From contig UQBE01000003.1 of NCBI GenBank assembly GCA_900539155.1, positions 1 to 64,000 on the forward strand: a DNA stretch of 64,000 nucleotides, written 5' to 3'. The stretch is from an uncultured Porphyromonas sp. (GTDB taxonomy: Bacteria > Bacteroidota > Bacteroidia > Bacteroidales > Porphyromonadaceae). The position numbers and the translations under genes were made by a program. Positions 6,614-14,108 of the stretch are shown here, in pieces (the stretch's first letter is position 1; every line of letters starts with the position of its first letter). Under the pieces are notes generated by a model. The model was not told the DNA's origin and made no database searches. It worked only from the letters and a program-made list of their open reading frames with translations.

Positions 6614-8074
6614 TTAGATTAGTTCCAAAGCACGGACGAGCATGCGATAGCTGCGCTCCACTGAGGAGATGCTCACACGCTCATCGGGTGAGTGGGGGTG
6701 CTGTATCTCAGGCCCGAAGGAAATCATGTCCATATCGGGCATGACTCCTTGGATGATACCGCACTCGAGGCCAGCGTGCATCACCTTGACAGCGGGGTCC
6801 TTGCCGTAGACCTCCTTGGCAGCCTGACACATAACTTGCATAATGTGAGACTCAGCATTGGGCTGCCAGCCTGTATAGGATGCGTCAAACTCTACGCGAG
6901 CGTCCATCAGTAGGAAGCAGCTCTCGATGCTAGAAGCAACCCACATCTTGCGAGAGTCGCTCGAAGAGCGCACGAGGAAGCGGACGGAGATGCACCCCTT
7001 GCCAGCCTTGACTTGAGCCATATTGGACGAAGACTCTACCGTGTCGGGGAACTCGGAGAGCATCGAGATGACACCATTCGGACAAGCGTTGAGCGCATGT
7101 ATCAGAGCGTCCTGGATTTCATCTGGAAGTATCGTCTCGGGACGGTCACAACGCTCCAAAGAGACGGTGATATGATTTTCGATTCCTGCGAACTCCTTAT
7201 TAAAGAGCTCCTCATAGTCGGATACTAATTCCCAGAGAGCCTCGGTGTCCTCTTCCTTGACAGAGAGCAGAGCGACCGCCTCGCGAGGTATCGCATTGCG
7301 CATGTTACCGCCGTCAATCTCAGAGACTAGTGCGCCACACTGTGCGACCGCATCCTTGAGAAGGCGCGCCATCAGCTTGTTTGCATTGGCACGACCGAGA
7401 TGTATGTCCACACCGCTGTGTCCGCCCTTGAGCCCCTTGATGGTAAGGCGTACACCTATCTCGTCATCGTCTGGGTGATGGTTGTCTTGATACTCGAGGG
7501 AGACGTTGACATCGACTCCGCCAGCACAGCCGACGAAGAGGTCTCCCTCCACCTCGGAGTCGATGTTGAGTAGTATATCCCCCTTGCTAAAGCCGGGCTT
7601 TAGTCCGTTAGCGCCGTCCATTCCGACCTCCTCATCAATTGTAAAGAGTGCCTCGATGGGACCATGCTTTAGCGTATCGTCGGCGAGAACCGCCAGAGAG
7701 AAGGCGACGCCCATACCGTTGTCTGCGCCGAGCGTTGTGCCATCAGCGGTAATCCAGTCCCCCTCCTGCATCGTTTGGATAGGGTCGGTCTCGAAGTTGT
7801 GTACCTTGTCTGAGTTCTTCTGAGGTACCATATCTAGGTGTCCCTGCAGAGTAGCTACGGGGCGATTCTCTAGTCCTGGTGTGGCTGGCTTACGGATCAA
7901 CACGTTGCCCACCTCATCTACATGGGTCTCTAGTCCTAGTCGCTTGCCCTCAGCAACGACATACTCCCGCACAGCCTGACAGTGGCCAGTGGGGCGGGGT
8001 ATCTGTGTGAGATCATAGAAGTAGCCCCATAGTGTGGAGGGGGAGAGCTTTTGGTAGTCGGCTTTATTCATCAT
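6614..8074 (-). CDS. pepD: Aminoacyl-histidine (Xaa-His) dipeptidase
   Basis: A 486-residue M20 metallopeptidase that cleaves dipeptides, notably Xaa-His, in the cytosol. The metal-binding and catalytic motifs appear in family order: LQGHLDMVPQ near residue 78, GADNGMGVA near 118 and IDEEVGMDGA near 146 (the acid pair EE). KGLKGGHSGVDI near 215 starts the dimerisation (lid) region. Its start codon overlaps the stop of the upstream membrane-protein gene by 4 bp (ATGA type), so translation is probably coupled. Peptide use fits an asaccharolytic lifestyle. Confidence 0.94.
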   Translation of the reverse strand: MMNKADYQKLSPSTLWGYFYDLTQIPRPTGHCQAVREYVVAEGKRLGLETHVDEVGNVLIRKPATPGLENRPVATLQGHLDMVPQKNSDKVHNFETDPIQTMQEGDWITADGTTLGADNGMGVAFSLAVLADDTLKHGPIEALFTIDEEVGMDGANGLKPGFSKGDILLNIDSEVEGDLFVGCAGGVDVNVSLEYQDNHHPDDDEIGVRLTIKGLKGGHSGVDIHLGRANANKLMARLLKDAVAQCGALVSEIDGGNMRNAIPREAVALLSVKEEDTEALWELVSDYEELFNKEFAGIENHITVSLERCDRPETILPDEIQDALIHALNACPNGVISMLSEFPDTVESSSNMAQVKAGKGCISVRFLVRSSSDSRKMWVASSIESCFLLMDARVEFDASYTGWQPNAESHIMQVMCQAAKEVYGKDPAVKVMHAGLECGIIQGVMPDMDMISFGPEIQHPHSPDERVSISSVERSYRMLVRALELI

Positions 8075-9132
8075 AGCTTATTCTCGTTAGTTTTTTTGGC
8101 ACCTTGACTAGCGGAGTCGGAGGTGCGCTTGTAGTGTCTGTTGACAATTGGTAAGGCAAATATAGCAATAATCCCGATAACAATCGTCCAAAGCGTTTGA
8201 ACCGCGTGAACGATTAGGGCAAATAGTCCCGCCTCTGGCTCACTAACTCCGAAAGCTGTGAGGGAAATGATTACTGCATAGTGCCAGGGCCCCACACCGG
8301 CGGGGGTCGGAATGGCGATCATTAAGGTGGATAGGACGAAAGTTGCGAAGGCGACTCGATGTCCTAGCTCAGCGGTGAAAGAAAACGAGTCAAAGGTAAT
8401 ATAAAAGTGGTAGTAGTAGCAGCCCCAGATTAGGAGTGTAAGTAAGAGGAAGTGGCTCCACGCGCGCCAGCCTCTTAGGGTCGAGGCTGCCTGTAGGACG
8501 GAGCGGAGCTTCCCTTTGAGTCGCTCGATGAAGCGACTCCTCCTGAAGCGATAGAGTACGAGTGCGATGACGAAGAGCGAGACGCCCCCGATGGTCCACG
8601 CCGTGATGTAGTCTGGTGAGAAGAAGCGTCCCCAGCCTCCTCCGAGCGATAGCCCTTGAGCAGTCAAGATTTGTGAGAATGTCCCCGTCGGCATCAAGAG
8701 CATTACGACTAGCAGTCCTAGGACGATGAACATATCTGACAGACGGTCTACTAGGAGCGTCCCGACTGTTGTCGAGAGCGTGTAGTCCTCTCGCTGCTTC
8801 ATCTCGGTGCAGCGCCACACCTCGCCAGCGCGTGGTATGGCGAAGTTGACGGCATAGCTCCCTACGGTAATCAAGATTGGATTGATAGGACGTGCGGGTG
8901 GGTCGTAGAGCGGGCGCATCTGCAGATGCCAGCGGTAGCCACGTAGGACGTTGCCGAGTAGCCCTATCGGTAGGGATAGGAGCAGGAACTCGTAGCGCAC
9001 CCCATGCCGTAGTAGGCGTAGGGTGTCAGCAAGCTCTAGGTGACGATAGAGGTAGAGCAGTATAGCTATGCCCAAGAGAAGTGGCAGGAAGTTCTTCAAC
9101 CACCATTGCCAAGGTCGTCGGATTGCTTTCAC
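8071..9132 (-). CDS. Lysylphosphatidylglycerol synthase TM-region / flippase-like membrane protein
   Basis: A 353-residue integral membrane protein with about eight hydrophobic segments. LRHGVRYEFLLLSLPIGLLG and LRGYRWHLQM (about 40-75) match the N-terminal signature of the UPF0104 / flippase-like family. PTPAGVGPWHYAVI near 277-290 is the conserved PxPgGvG motif. Related domains translocate aminoacylated lipids in MprF, but stand-alone members lack the synthase half and their substrate is unknown. A Lys/Ser-rich tail ends the protein. A TACATTTG box lies just upstream on the minus strand (9137-9144). Confidence 0.78.
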   Translation of the reverse strand: MKAIRRPWQWWLKNFLPLLLGIAILLYLYRHLELADTLRLLRHGVRYEFLLLSLPIGLLGNVLRGYRWHLQMRPLYDPPARPINPILITVGSYAVNFAIPRAGEVWRCTEMKQREDYTLSTTVGTLLVDRLSDMFIVLGLLVVMLLMPTGTFSQILTAQGLSLGGGWGRFFSPDYITAWTIGGVSLFVIALVLYRFRRSRFIERLKGKLRSVLQAASTLRGWRAWSHFLLLTLLIWGCYYYHFYITFDSFSFTAELGHRVAFATFVLSTLMIAIPTPAGVGPWHYAVIISLTAFGVSEPEAGLFALIVHAVQTLWTIVIGIIAIFALPIVNRHYKRTSDSASQGAKKTNENKL

Positions 9133-9196
9133 GTGTCAAATGTACAACAAAAAGGTCACTTGTGGCGTGTGGCAGGGGGCTCGTCTCTCATTAGAT

Positions 9197-9371
9197 GAGA
9201 CTGTGGCATAAAGTCGAATGGCTGTGTTGCTTTCGGGATTCGTCTTCGGTTACATACGCAGGTATGTGAGTTTCAGACCTCACCCTCAGCGCCTTGCGCT
9301 TCATCCTTTCTGCAAGGTCTAGACAACCTTGCTAGCAAGATTGTGAGCCTGTTGACTTTTGCAGCAGTCTC
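9197..9371 (+). mobile_element. MITE-like element, full copy 1 (175 bp)
   Basis: It begins GAGACTGTGGCATAAAG and ends TTTTGCAGCAGTCTC. It aligns along its whole length with 37800-37974 (also 175 bp) and with the reverse complement of 58997-59172. TAGAT precedes and follows it directly, a perfect 5-bp target duplication. No transposase is encoded. It lies in the gap between the DUF4295 gene and the flippase-like gene. Confidence 0.85.
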
Positions 9372-9547
9372 TAGATGGAGCTGGGAGGGTTACTTGCCTG
9401 ACCTTGTTATATGGAGAAGAGCACCGACACGTCTATGCGTATCGATGCTCTCCTTATATAATAGGTACTCACGAGATACGAGCAGGAGCCACTACGGGCT
9501 GTGAGGCTCGTCTCTACGAGAGTGTCTGTGTGTCTCTTGCAGACAGA

Positions 9548-9700
9548 TTACTTCTTAAGGAAGTCCTGTACGTGGTCGTTGGGCACCATCTCCTCTTGGA
9601 AGGTATAAGCACCAGTCTTGGGCGACTTGACCATCTTGATAACCTTCGAGTATGAGCGACCATCGCCCGTTCTAAAGGTTGCGACTGATTTCTTAGCCAT
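9548..9700 (-). CDS. DUF4295 small basic protein
   Basis: A 50-residue open frame, MAKKSVATFRTGDGRS at the N-terminus and DHVQDFLKK at the C-terminus. It matches the DUF4295 family, which in Bacteroidota usually follows rpmG. It is basic and ribosome-associated by context only. It starts 41 bp after the rpmG stop, so the order rpmB-rpmG-DUF4295 is the expected one. An overlapping open frame on the plus strand is a shadow. Confidence 0.88.
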   Translation of the reverse strand: MAKKSVATFRTGDGRSYSKVIKMVKSPKTGAYTFQEEMVPNDHVQDFLKK

Positions 9701-9741
9701 TTGTACTTAGTTCTTATAGGGTTATATTGACGGGGAGGTGA

Positions 9742-9930
9742 TTACTTTATCTCACGGTGTAGCGTGTAGCGCTTGAGTATAGGATTATACTTCTTGAGTT
9801 CTAGACGCTGTGTTGTATTCTTCCGATTCTTTGTTGTGACGTAGCGAGAGGTGCCTGGCATGCCACTCTCTTTGTGCTCGGTGCACTCGAGGATAACTTG
9901 TACTCGATCGCCTTTACCTTTCTTAGACAT
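9742..9930 (-). CDS. rpmG: 50S ribosomal protein L33
   Basis: A 62-residue basic protein. The sequence MSKKGKGDRVQVILECTEHK, then SRYVTTKNRKNT and a LKKYNP....YTLHRE tail, is the L33 signature. The usual CxxC pairs are absent (only one Cys, at residue 16), so this is the zinc-free form. It lies 34 bp downstream of rpmB and is probably in one transcript with it. Confidence 0.95.
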   Translation of the reverse strand: MSKKGKGDRVQVILECTEHKESGMPGTSRYVTTKNRKNTTQRLELKKYNPILKRYTLHREIK

Positions 9931-9964
9931 AGTAAGTGAGTGTGATTAAGGAGTGAGTGGATGA

Positions 9965-10210
9965 TTAGTCTTTGATGCTCAGGTAGCCAGCATCGCTAGC
10001 GCGCTTGAGAGCTTCGTTAAGCCCTACACGATTTATTAGACGCAGACCAGCTGCTGAAACCTTCAGAGAGATCCAGCGATCCTCCTCGGGCCAGTAAAAC
10101 TTCTTACGGAAGAGGTTGACGTCAAAGGTACGCTTCGTACGACGCTTGGAGTGGGACACATTGTTGCCCACCATAGCCTTCTTACCGGTTATTTGACATA
10201 TCTTAGACAT
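9965..10210 (-). CDS. rpmB: 50S ribosomal protein L28
   Basis: An 81-residue protein starting MSKICQITGKKAMVGNNVSH. The motif ITGKK....NNVSHS..R.KR and the C-terminal LRLINRVGLNEAL are diagnostic for L28. The frame stays open upstream to 10453, but homology begins at the ATG at 10208-10210, so that start is chosen. CAAAG-type sequence near 10317 could be its minus-strand promoter, though the match to TAnnTTTG is imperfect. The gap 10211-10584 holds no other gene that I can support. Confidence 0.95.
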   Translation of the reverse strand: MSKICQITGKKAMVGNNVSHSKRRTKRTFDVNLFRKKFYWPEEDRWISLKVSAAGLRLINRVGLNEALKRASDAGYLSIKD

Positions 10211-10547
10211 GACGGTGTGGTATTTCTTTATATACTTCGATGTTTCTTCTCGGGGTGATACAGGTCTTCCGTAAGCATCATCTGGAATTGACCTACAATC
10301 GGATTGCAAAGTAACGCAAATATTCTGACATAAGCAAATCTCTACTAGCTTATCAGTTGCCACGCGCCTCGACAAGAGGCTGTGGCAGCCTGGCTTTGCC
10401 GACGGTCTGAGTTGTAGAGATTGCATAGCTTGATAGGAGGAAGCACAGTGCAAAGAGCGGGGGTTGTGACGTCTCTCACGAGAGCTGTGAGATGTGCTTG
10501 CGGCGTCGAGATTGTGAGAGAGTTCGATAAATCTGCCTTATATTCAG

Positions 10548-10555
10548 TATCTTTG
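10548..10555 (+). promoter_or_regulatory. Promoter -7 box TATCTTTG for the SulP gene
   Basis: TATCTTTG matches the Bacteroidota consensus TAnnTTTG and lies 29 bp upstream of the SulP start. A TTCG at about 10523 could serve as a weak -33 element. Confidence 0.6.
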
Positions 10556-10584
10556 TAGCAGTACCAACCATTTTTCTTACGCTT

Positions 10585-12279
10585 ATGTCTATCATGAAGG
10601 GACTCGTGCCTGAGTTTTTTCTCTCTCTACGTGGTTATTCACGACAGGACTTTCTCAAGGATCTCACAGCGGGTATCATTGTTGGCGTGGTCGCCCTGCC
10701 GCTAGCTATCGCCTTCGGTATCGCCAGTGGGGTTTCGCCGACGGAGGGGTTGCTGACGGCTATCATCGGTGGTTTTCTGGTCTCGCTACTAGGCGGTAGC
10801 AAGGTGCAGATCGGAGGGCCGACGGGGGCCTTCATCGTGATCGTCTACGGGATCATTCAGCAGCACGGACTGGACGGGCTGGCCATTGCGACGATCATGG
10901 CGGGCTTGCTCCTGATGCTGCTGGGCTTCTTGCGCTTGGGTGGTCTGGTGCGCTTCATCCCTTATCCGATCATCGTGGGCTTTACGGCGGGTATCGCCGT
11001 GACCATCTTCACGACGCAGATCGCTGACCTCTTCGGGCTACAGATCGAGTCAATGCCGGGAGACTTCATCGGTAAGTGGCAGGTGCTGATCGCCAACTTT
11101 GCGACGGCGTCGTGGATCCCCTTTGCCTTTGCGGTCTGTACGATACTGATCATCAGGATTTTGCCTAAAGTCAATGCGAAGATCCCAAGCACGCTGGTGG
11201 CATTGGTGCTACTCACGCTGGTGAGCTTTGGTCTCCAGCAGTTGGGCTACCTTAGACCGGAGAATATCGGGGACAACTATACGATAGAGCGTGCGCTGCC
11301 GACCTTCGTCATGCCGACGATCACGGTGGAGCGTATCGTGGCGCTCTTTCCCTCTGCTCTAACGATCATGCTACTGGGTGCTATGGAGAGTCTGCTCTCG
11401 GCCTCGGTGGCGGATGGTGTGATCGGGGCGAAGCACAATCCTGACAGCGAATTGATCGGTCAGGGCGTGGCTAACGTGGTGGTGCCTTTCTTCGGAGGGA
11501 TCCCGGTGACGGGGGCTATCGCTCGTACGATGACCAATATCAATAGCGGTGGACGGACTCCCATGGCGGGAATCATCCATGCGGTGGTGCTCCTGCTGAT
11601 CATGCTCCTGCTCTCGCCCCTGACGGCGCATATCCCGATGGCGGTGCTGGCGGGTGTGCTGGTGGTGGTCTCTTATAATATGAGTGGCTGGCGATCGTTT
11701 GTCTCGATCTTTAAGGGACCACGAGGGGATACGGTTATCCTACTGGTGACCTTCCTGCTGACGGTGCTAACCGATCTGACAGTGGCGATCGGGGTGGGCA
11801 TGCTGCTGGCGATAGCTCTGCTCTTCCGTCGCATCCTCGACGTAAGCTCTGTCGAGCAGATCGGGGTGGGCGAGATCACGGACGAGCCACTGGCTGAGGA
11901 GCATCTGGAGCTTCCATCACGGGTGGAGGTCTACGAGGTCGAGGGACCGTTTTTCTTTGGCATTGCCAATAAGTTTGAGGAGGTGATGGTGACGGTTCAC
12001 GACCATCCGGAGGTACGAATCATCCGTATGCGTCGCGTGCCATTCATCGACAGCACGGGGCTACACAACCTGCAGATGGTCCTGGCACGACAGCGTAGGC
12101 GCGGCGTGCATGTCGTGCTGAGTGGCGTGCGTCCTGCGGTCTATACGCATCTGGAGCAGACGGGTATCATCGATCAGCTGGGACGGGAGAATGTGCTGCC
12201 GACCTTTGCTGAGGCGCAGAAGCGAGCTTTGGCACTCTACGAGGAGATCAGTGCGACAGCGCCCAAACCTCAGAAATAG
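10585..12279 (+). CDS. SulP-family anion transporter with STAS domain
   Basis: A 564-residue inner-membrane protein. Residues about 20-415 carry the 12-14 helix SulP core, starting with FLKDLTAGIIVGVVALPLAI, the family's phenylalanine/proline-rich first helix. GGPTGAFIVIVYGI near residue 88 and the segment MLLGAMESLLSASVADG near 260-280 are also typical. Residues about 440-555 form a cytosolic STAS domain (EGPFFFGIANKFEE, MRRVPFIDSTGLHNL). Substrates in this family are sulfate, bicarbonate or dicarboxylates, and the sequence alone does not decide between them. It is monocistronic or leads into the barrel gene 34 bp downstream, although that gene has its own -7 box. Confidence 0.93.
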   Translation: MSIMKGLVPEFFLSLRGYSRQDFLKDLTAGIIVGVVALPLAIAFGIASGVSPTEGLLTAIIGGFLVSLLGGSKVQIGGPTGAFIVIVYGIIQQHGLDGLAIATIMAGLLLMLLGFLRLGGLVRFIPYPIIVGFTAGIAVTIFTTQIADLFGLQIESMPGDFIGKWQVLIANFATASWIPFAFAVCTILIIRILPKVNAKIPSTLVALVLLTLVSFGLQQLGYLRPENIGDNYTIERALPTFVMPTITVERIVALFPSALTIMLLGAMESLLSASVADGVIGAKHNPDSELIGQGVANVVVPFFGGIPVTGAIARTMTNINSGGRTPMAGIIHAVVLLLIMLLLSPLTAHIPMAVLAGVLVVVSYNMSGWRSFVSIFKGPRGDTVILLVTFLLTVLTDLTVAIGVGMLLAIALLFRRILDVSSVEQIGVGEITDEPLAEEHLELPSRVEVYEVEGPFFFGIANKFEEVMVTVHDHPEVRIIRMRRVPFIDSTGLHNLQMVLARQRRRGVHVVLSGVRPAVYTHLEQTGIIDQLGRENVLPTFAEAQKRALALYEEISATAPKPQK

Positions 12280-12282
12280 TAT

Positions 12283-12290
12283 TAACTTTG
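12283..12290 (+). promoter_or_regulatory. Promoter -7 box TAACTTTG
   Basis: TAACTTTG sits just past the SulP stop and 23 bp before the next start codon. It fits TAnnTTTG and implies a short leader. Confidence 0.55.
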
Positions 12291-12313
12291 GGGCATAACT
12301 CAAAGACGTTACG

Positions 12314-12934
12314 ATGATGACAGAACGACTGACACGGCTAATCTTTAGCACGATGCTGCTAGCACTGAGCTCACTCGGGCTAGCTGCTCAGGAGGTTGTG
12401 GTGCCTGGAGAACCTGAGCCTCCGACACCCGAAAAGCGCAATGAAGTACGATTGAACCTCTACGCTCCGATACCTTTTCAGGCTGTTGCGCTGGAGTATG
12501 AGCGTGCGCTGGCTCTAGATGTGGGTGTAGGGGTTATGGCGAGCGCTTATTTTGGACCTAATCGATTTAACGTCATCTTTTTCCCTACAGCGGGCGTGAT
12601 GCCTTATGGTCGCTGGTACTTTGGAGGCGTTTTGTTTTCTATGAAAAAACCTAATGCGGGCTTTTTCCTAGAGGCTAATAGCTCTATTGCCTACAACGAT
12701 AACCTACGCAATGTGCACTATGAATACTCCTCAGAAACGGAAAAGTGGGAGAAGAAGATCGAAGAGCGGAGCGGTGTCTCGTGGGGCATCGGCTTAGGCG
12801 GCGGGTTCAAGCTGGTCACGCGTAGCAACTGGAGCGGAGAGATAAGCTGTCGTCTGGGACGTAATATCGTGAAGGTGAGTAAGTGGAACATCGCCTACAT
12901 ATACCCTGCGATCTCGGTGGGTTACCGCTTCTAG
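12314..12934 (+). CDS. Outer-membrane beta-barrel-like protein
   Basis: A 206-residue protein with a signal peptide ending near LGLAAQ-EV (about residue 26). A short Pro/Glu linker (VPGEPEPPTPEKRNE) leads into alternating strands, ending in ISVGYRF with a terminal aromatic. The size suggests an eight-stranded barrel. No specific family is recognised. An inverted repeat at 12959-12999 and a MITE end at 13006-13032 separate it from the convergent rlmN. Confidence 0.62.
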   Translation: MMTERLTRLIFSTMLLALSSLGLAAQEVVVPGEPEPPTPEKRNEVRLNLYAPIPFQAVALEYERALALDVGVGVMASAYFGPNRFNVIFFPTAGVMPYGRWYFGGVLFSMKKPNAGFFLEANSSIAYNDNLRNVHYEYSSETEKWEKKIEERSGVSWGIGLGGGFKLVTRSNWSGEISCRLGRNIVKVSKWNIAYIYPAISVGYRF

Positions 12935-12958
12935 TGAGTGTCAAGCTCTGAACGAAAC

Positions 12959-12999
12959 AAAAAAGGTTTAACCTCTCTCGTGGGGCTAGAACCTTTTGT
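12959..12999. terminator. Bidirectional hairpin between convergent genes
   Basis: AAAAGGTT at 12961-12968 pairs with AACCTTTT at 12990-12997. A-rich sequence lies before the hairpin and T-rich sequence after it, so it could terminate both the barrel gene and rlmN. Confidence 0.6.
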
Positions 13000-13005
13000 C
13001 ATAAT

Positions 13006-13032
13006 GAGACTGTTGACTTTTGCAACAGTCTC
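13006..13032. mobile_element. Solo 27-bp end of the MITE family
   Basis: GAGACTGTTG...CAACAGTCTC with a 7-bp loop, the same unit as at 3726, 29232 and 39528. The flanks ATAAT and GTAAT match at four of five positions, a possible worn target duplication. Confidence 0.7.
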
Positions 13033-13049
13033 GTAATGGGGGTGAGGGC

Positions 13050-14108
13050 TTATGCGCCTTGCTGCTCTTGGGTGCTGAGCATACCGCAGGCGGCGCTGAT
13101 GTCTTCGCCACGGGAGGTGCGGATGGTGGTCGGTATGCCCGCCTCGCAGAGCCGATCGCGGAGCCACTCCATGCGGGTCATATCGGAGCTGGGCAGGTCG
13201 ATGTGCGGGATGCGGTGGTAGCGGATCAGGTTGACGTGACAGTCGAGCTGTGCGAGTAGACGCTTGAGGGCTGCAAGGTGACGGGGTGTGTCGTTGAGCC
13301 CTGAGAAGACGATATACTCGAAGGTGAGGCGACGCTGATGGCTCCAGTCGTAGTGCCGCAGGAGTGCCACCGTGTCGGCGAGGGGCATGGCGCGCTCTAC
13401 GGGCATAATGGATAAACGCTCCTCCGACAGTGGGTTATGCAGGCTAATAGCGAGATGACAGGTGCACTCCTCCAAGAAACGCTCCAAGCCTGGGCGCAGT
13501 CCGATGGTCGAGACGGTGATGCGCTTAGGACTCATCGCCAGCCCCTGCGGATCGGTCAGACAGCGGATCACTTGTAGGAGCGTGTCTATATTGTCCATCG
13601 GCTCGCCCATCCCCATGAAGACGATGTTGGTCAACTCATTGACCTCAGGCACAGAGAGGATCTGGTTGAGGATTTCGCTTGCCGAGAGGTTAGCGCCGAA
13701 ACCTTGCTTGCCCGTCATGCAGAAGAGACAGTTCATCTTACAGCCTCGCTGGGAAGATACGCAGAGCGTGGCGCGGTCTCCCTCGGGGATCATGACCGTC
13801 TCGACGAAGCCTCCACCAGCGGCAAAGAGGTACTTGACCGTGCCGTCTCGTGAAGTTTGCTGTAGATGAGGTGCCGCACGGCCTATCTCGTAGTGCGAGG
13901 CGAGCAGCGCGCGCGACTTCTTGCTCAGGTTCGTCATCTCGTCCCACGAGGAGACATGCTTCTGGTAGAGCCAGTCGGCGATCTGCCGACCTGTGTATTT
14001 GGGCAGTCCTAGGCCAACGGCTAGCTCCGTGAGCTGCGCAGGCGTCTTGCCGAGGATCTGGTGCGTTGCAGTCATGAGAGGGGGCGTATCAGACGAGGTC
14101 AAAGTCAA
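13050..14108 (-). CDS. rlmN: 23S rRNA (adenine-2503-C2)-methyltransferase
   Basis: A 352-residue radical-SAM enzyme that methylates A2503 of 23S rRNA and A37 of some tRNAs. The CxxxCxxC cluster motif CKMNCLFC follows VSSQRG near residue 120. GMGEPMDN near 166-173 binds S-adenosylmethionine. EECTCHLAISLHNP near 225 and the C-terminal GEDISAACGMLS carry the second conserved cysteine, at about residue 343. The first ATG (14108) overlaps rnr by 20 bp. An ATG at 14075 is an alternative that still leaves the whole domain. Confidence 0.95.
   Translation of the reverse strand: MTLTSSDTPPLMTATHQILGKTPAQLTELAVGLGLPKYTGRQIADWLYQKHVSSWDEMTNLSKKSRALLASHYEIGRAAPHLQQTSRDGTVKYLFAAGGGFVETVMIPEGDRATLCVSSQRGCKMNCLFCMTGKQGFGANLSASEILNQILSVPEVNELTNIVFMGMGEPMDNIDTLLQVIRCLTDPQGLAMSPKRITVSTIGLRPGLERFLEECTCHLAISLHNPLSEERLSIMPVERAMPLADTVALLRHYDWSHQRRLTFEYIVFSGLNDTPRHLAALKRLLAQLDCHVNLIRYHRIPHIDLPSSDMTRMEWLRDRLCEAGIPTTIRTSRGEDISAACGMLSTQEQQGA

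Noticed and set aside
9359..9655. Plus-strand open frame of about 98 codons
   Set aside because: It is antisense to the DUF4295 gene and begins inside the MITE.
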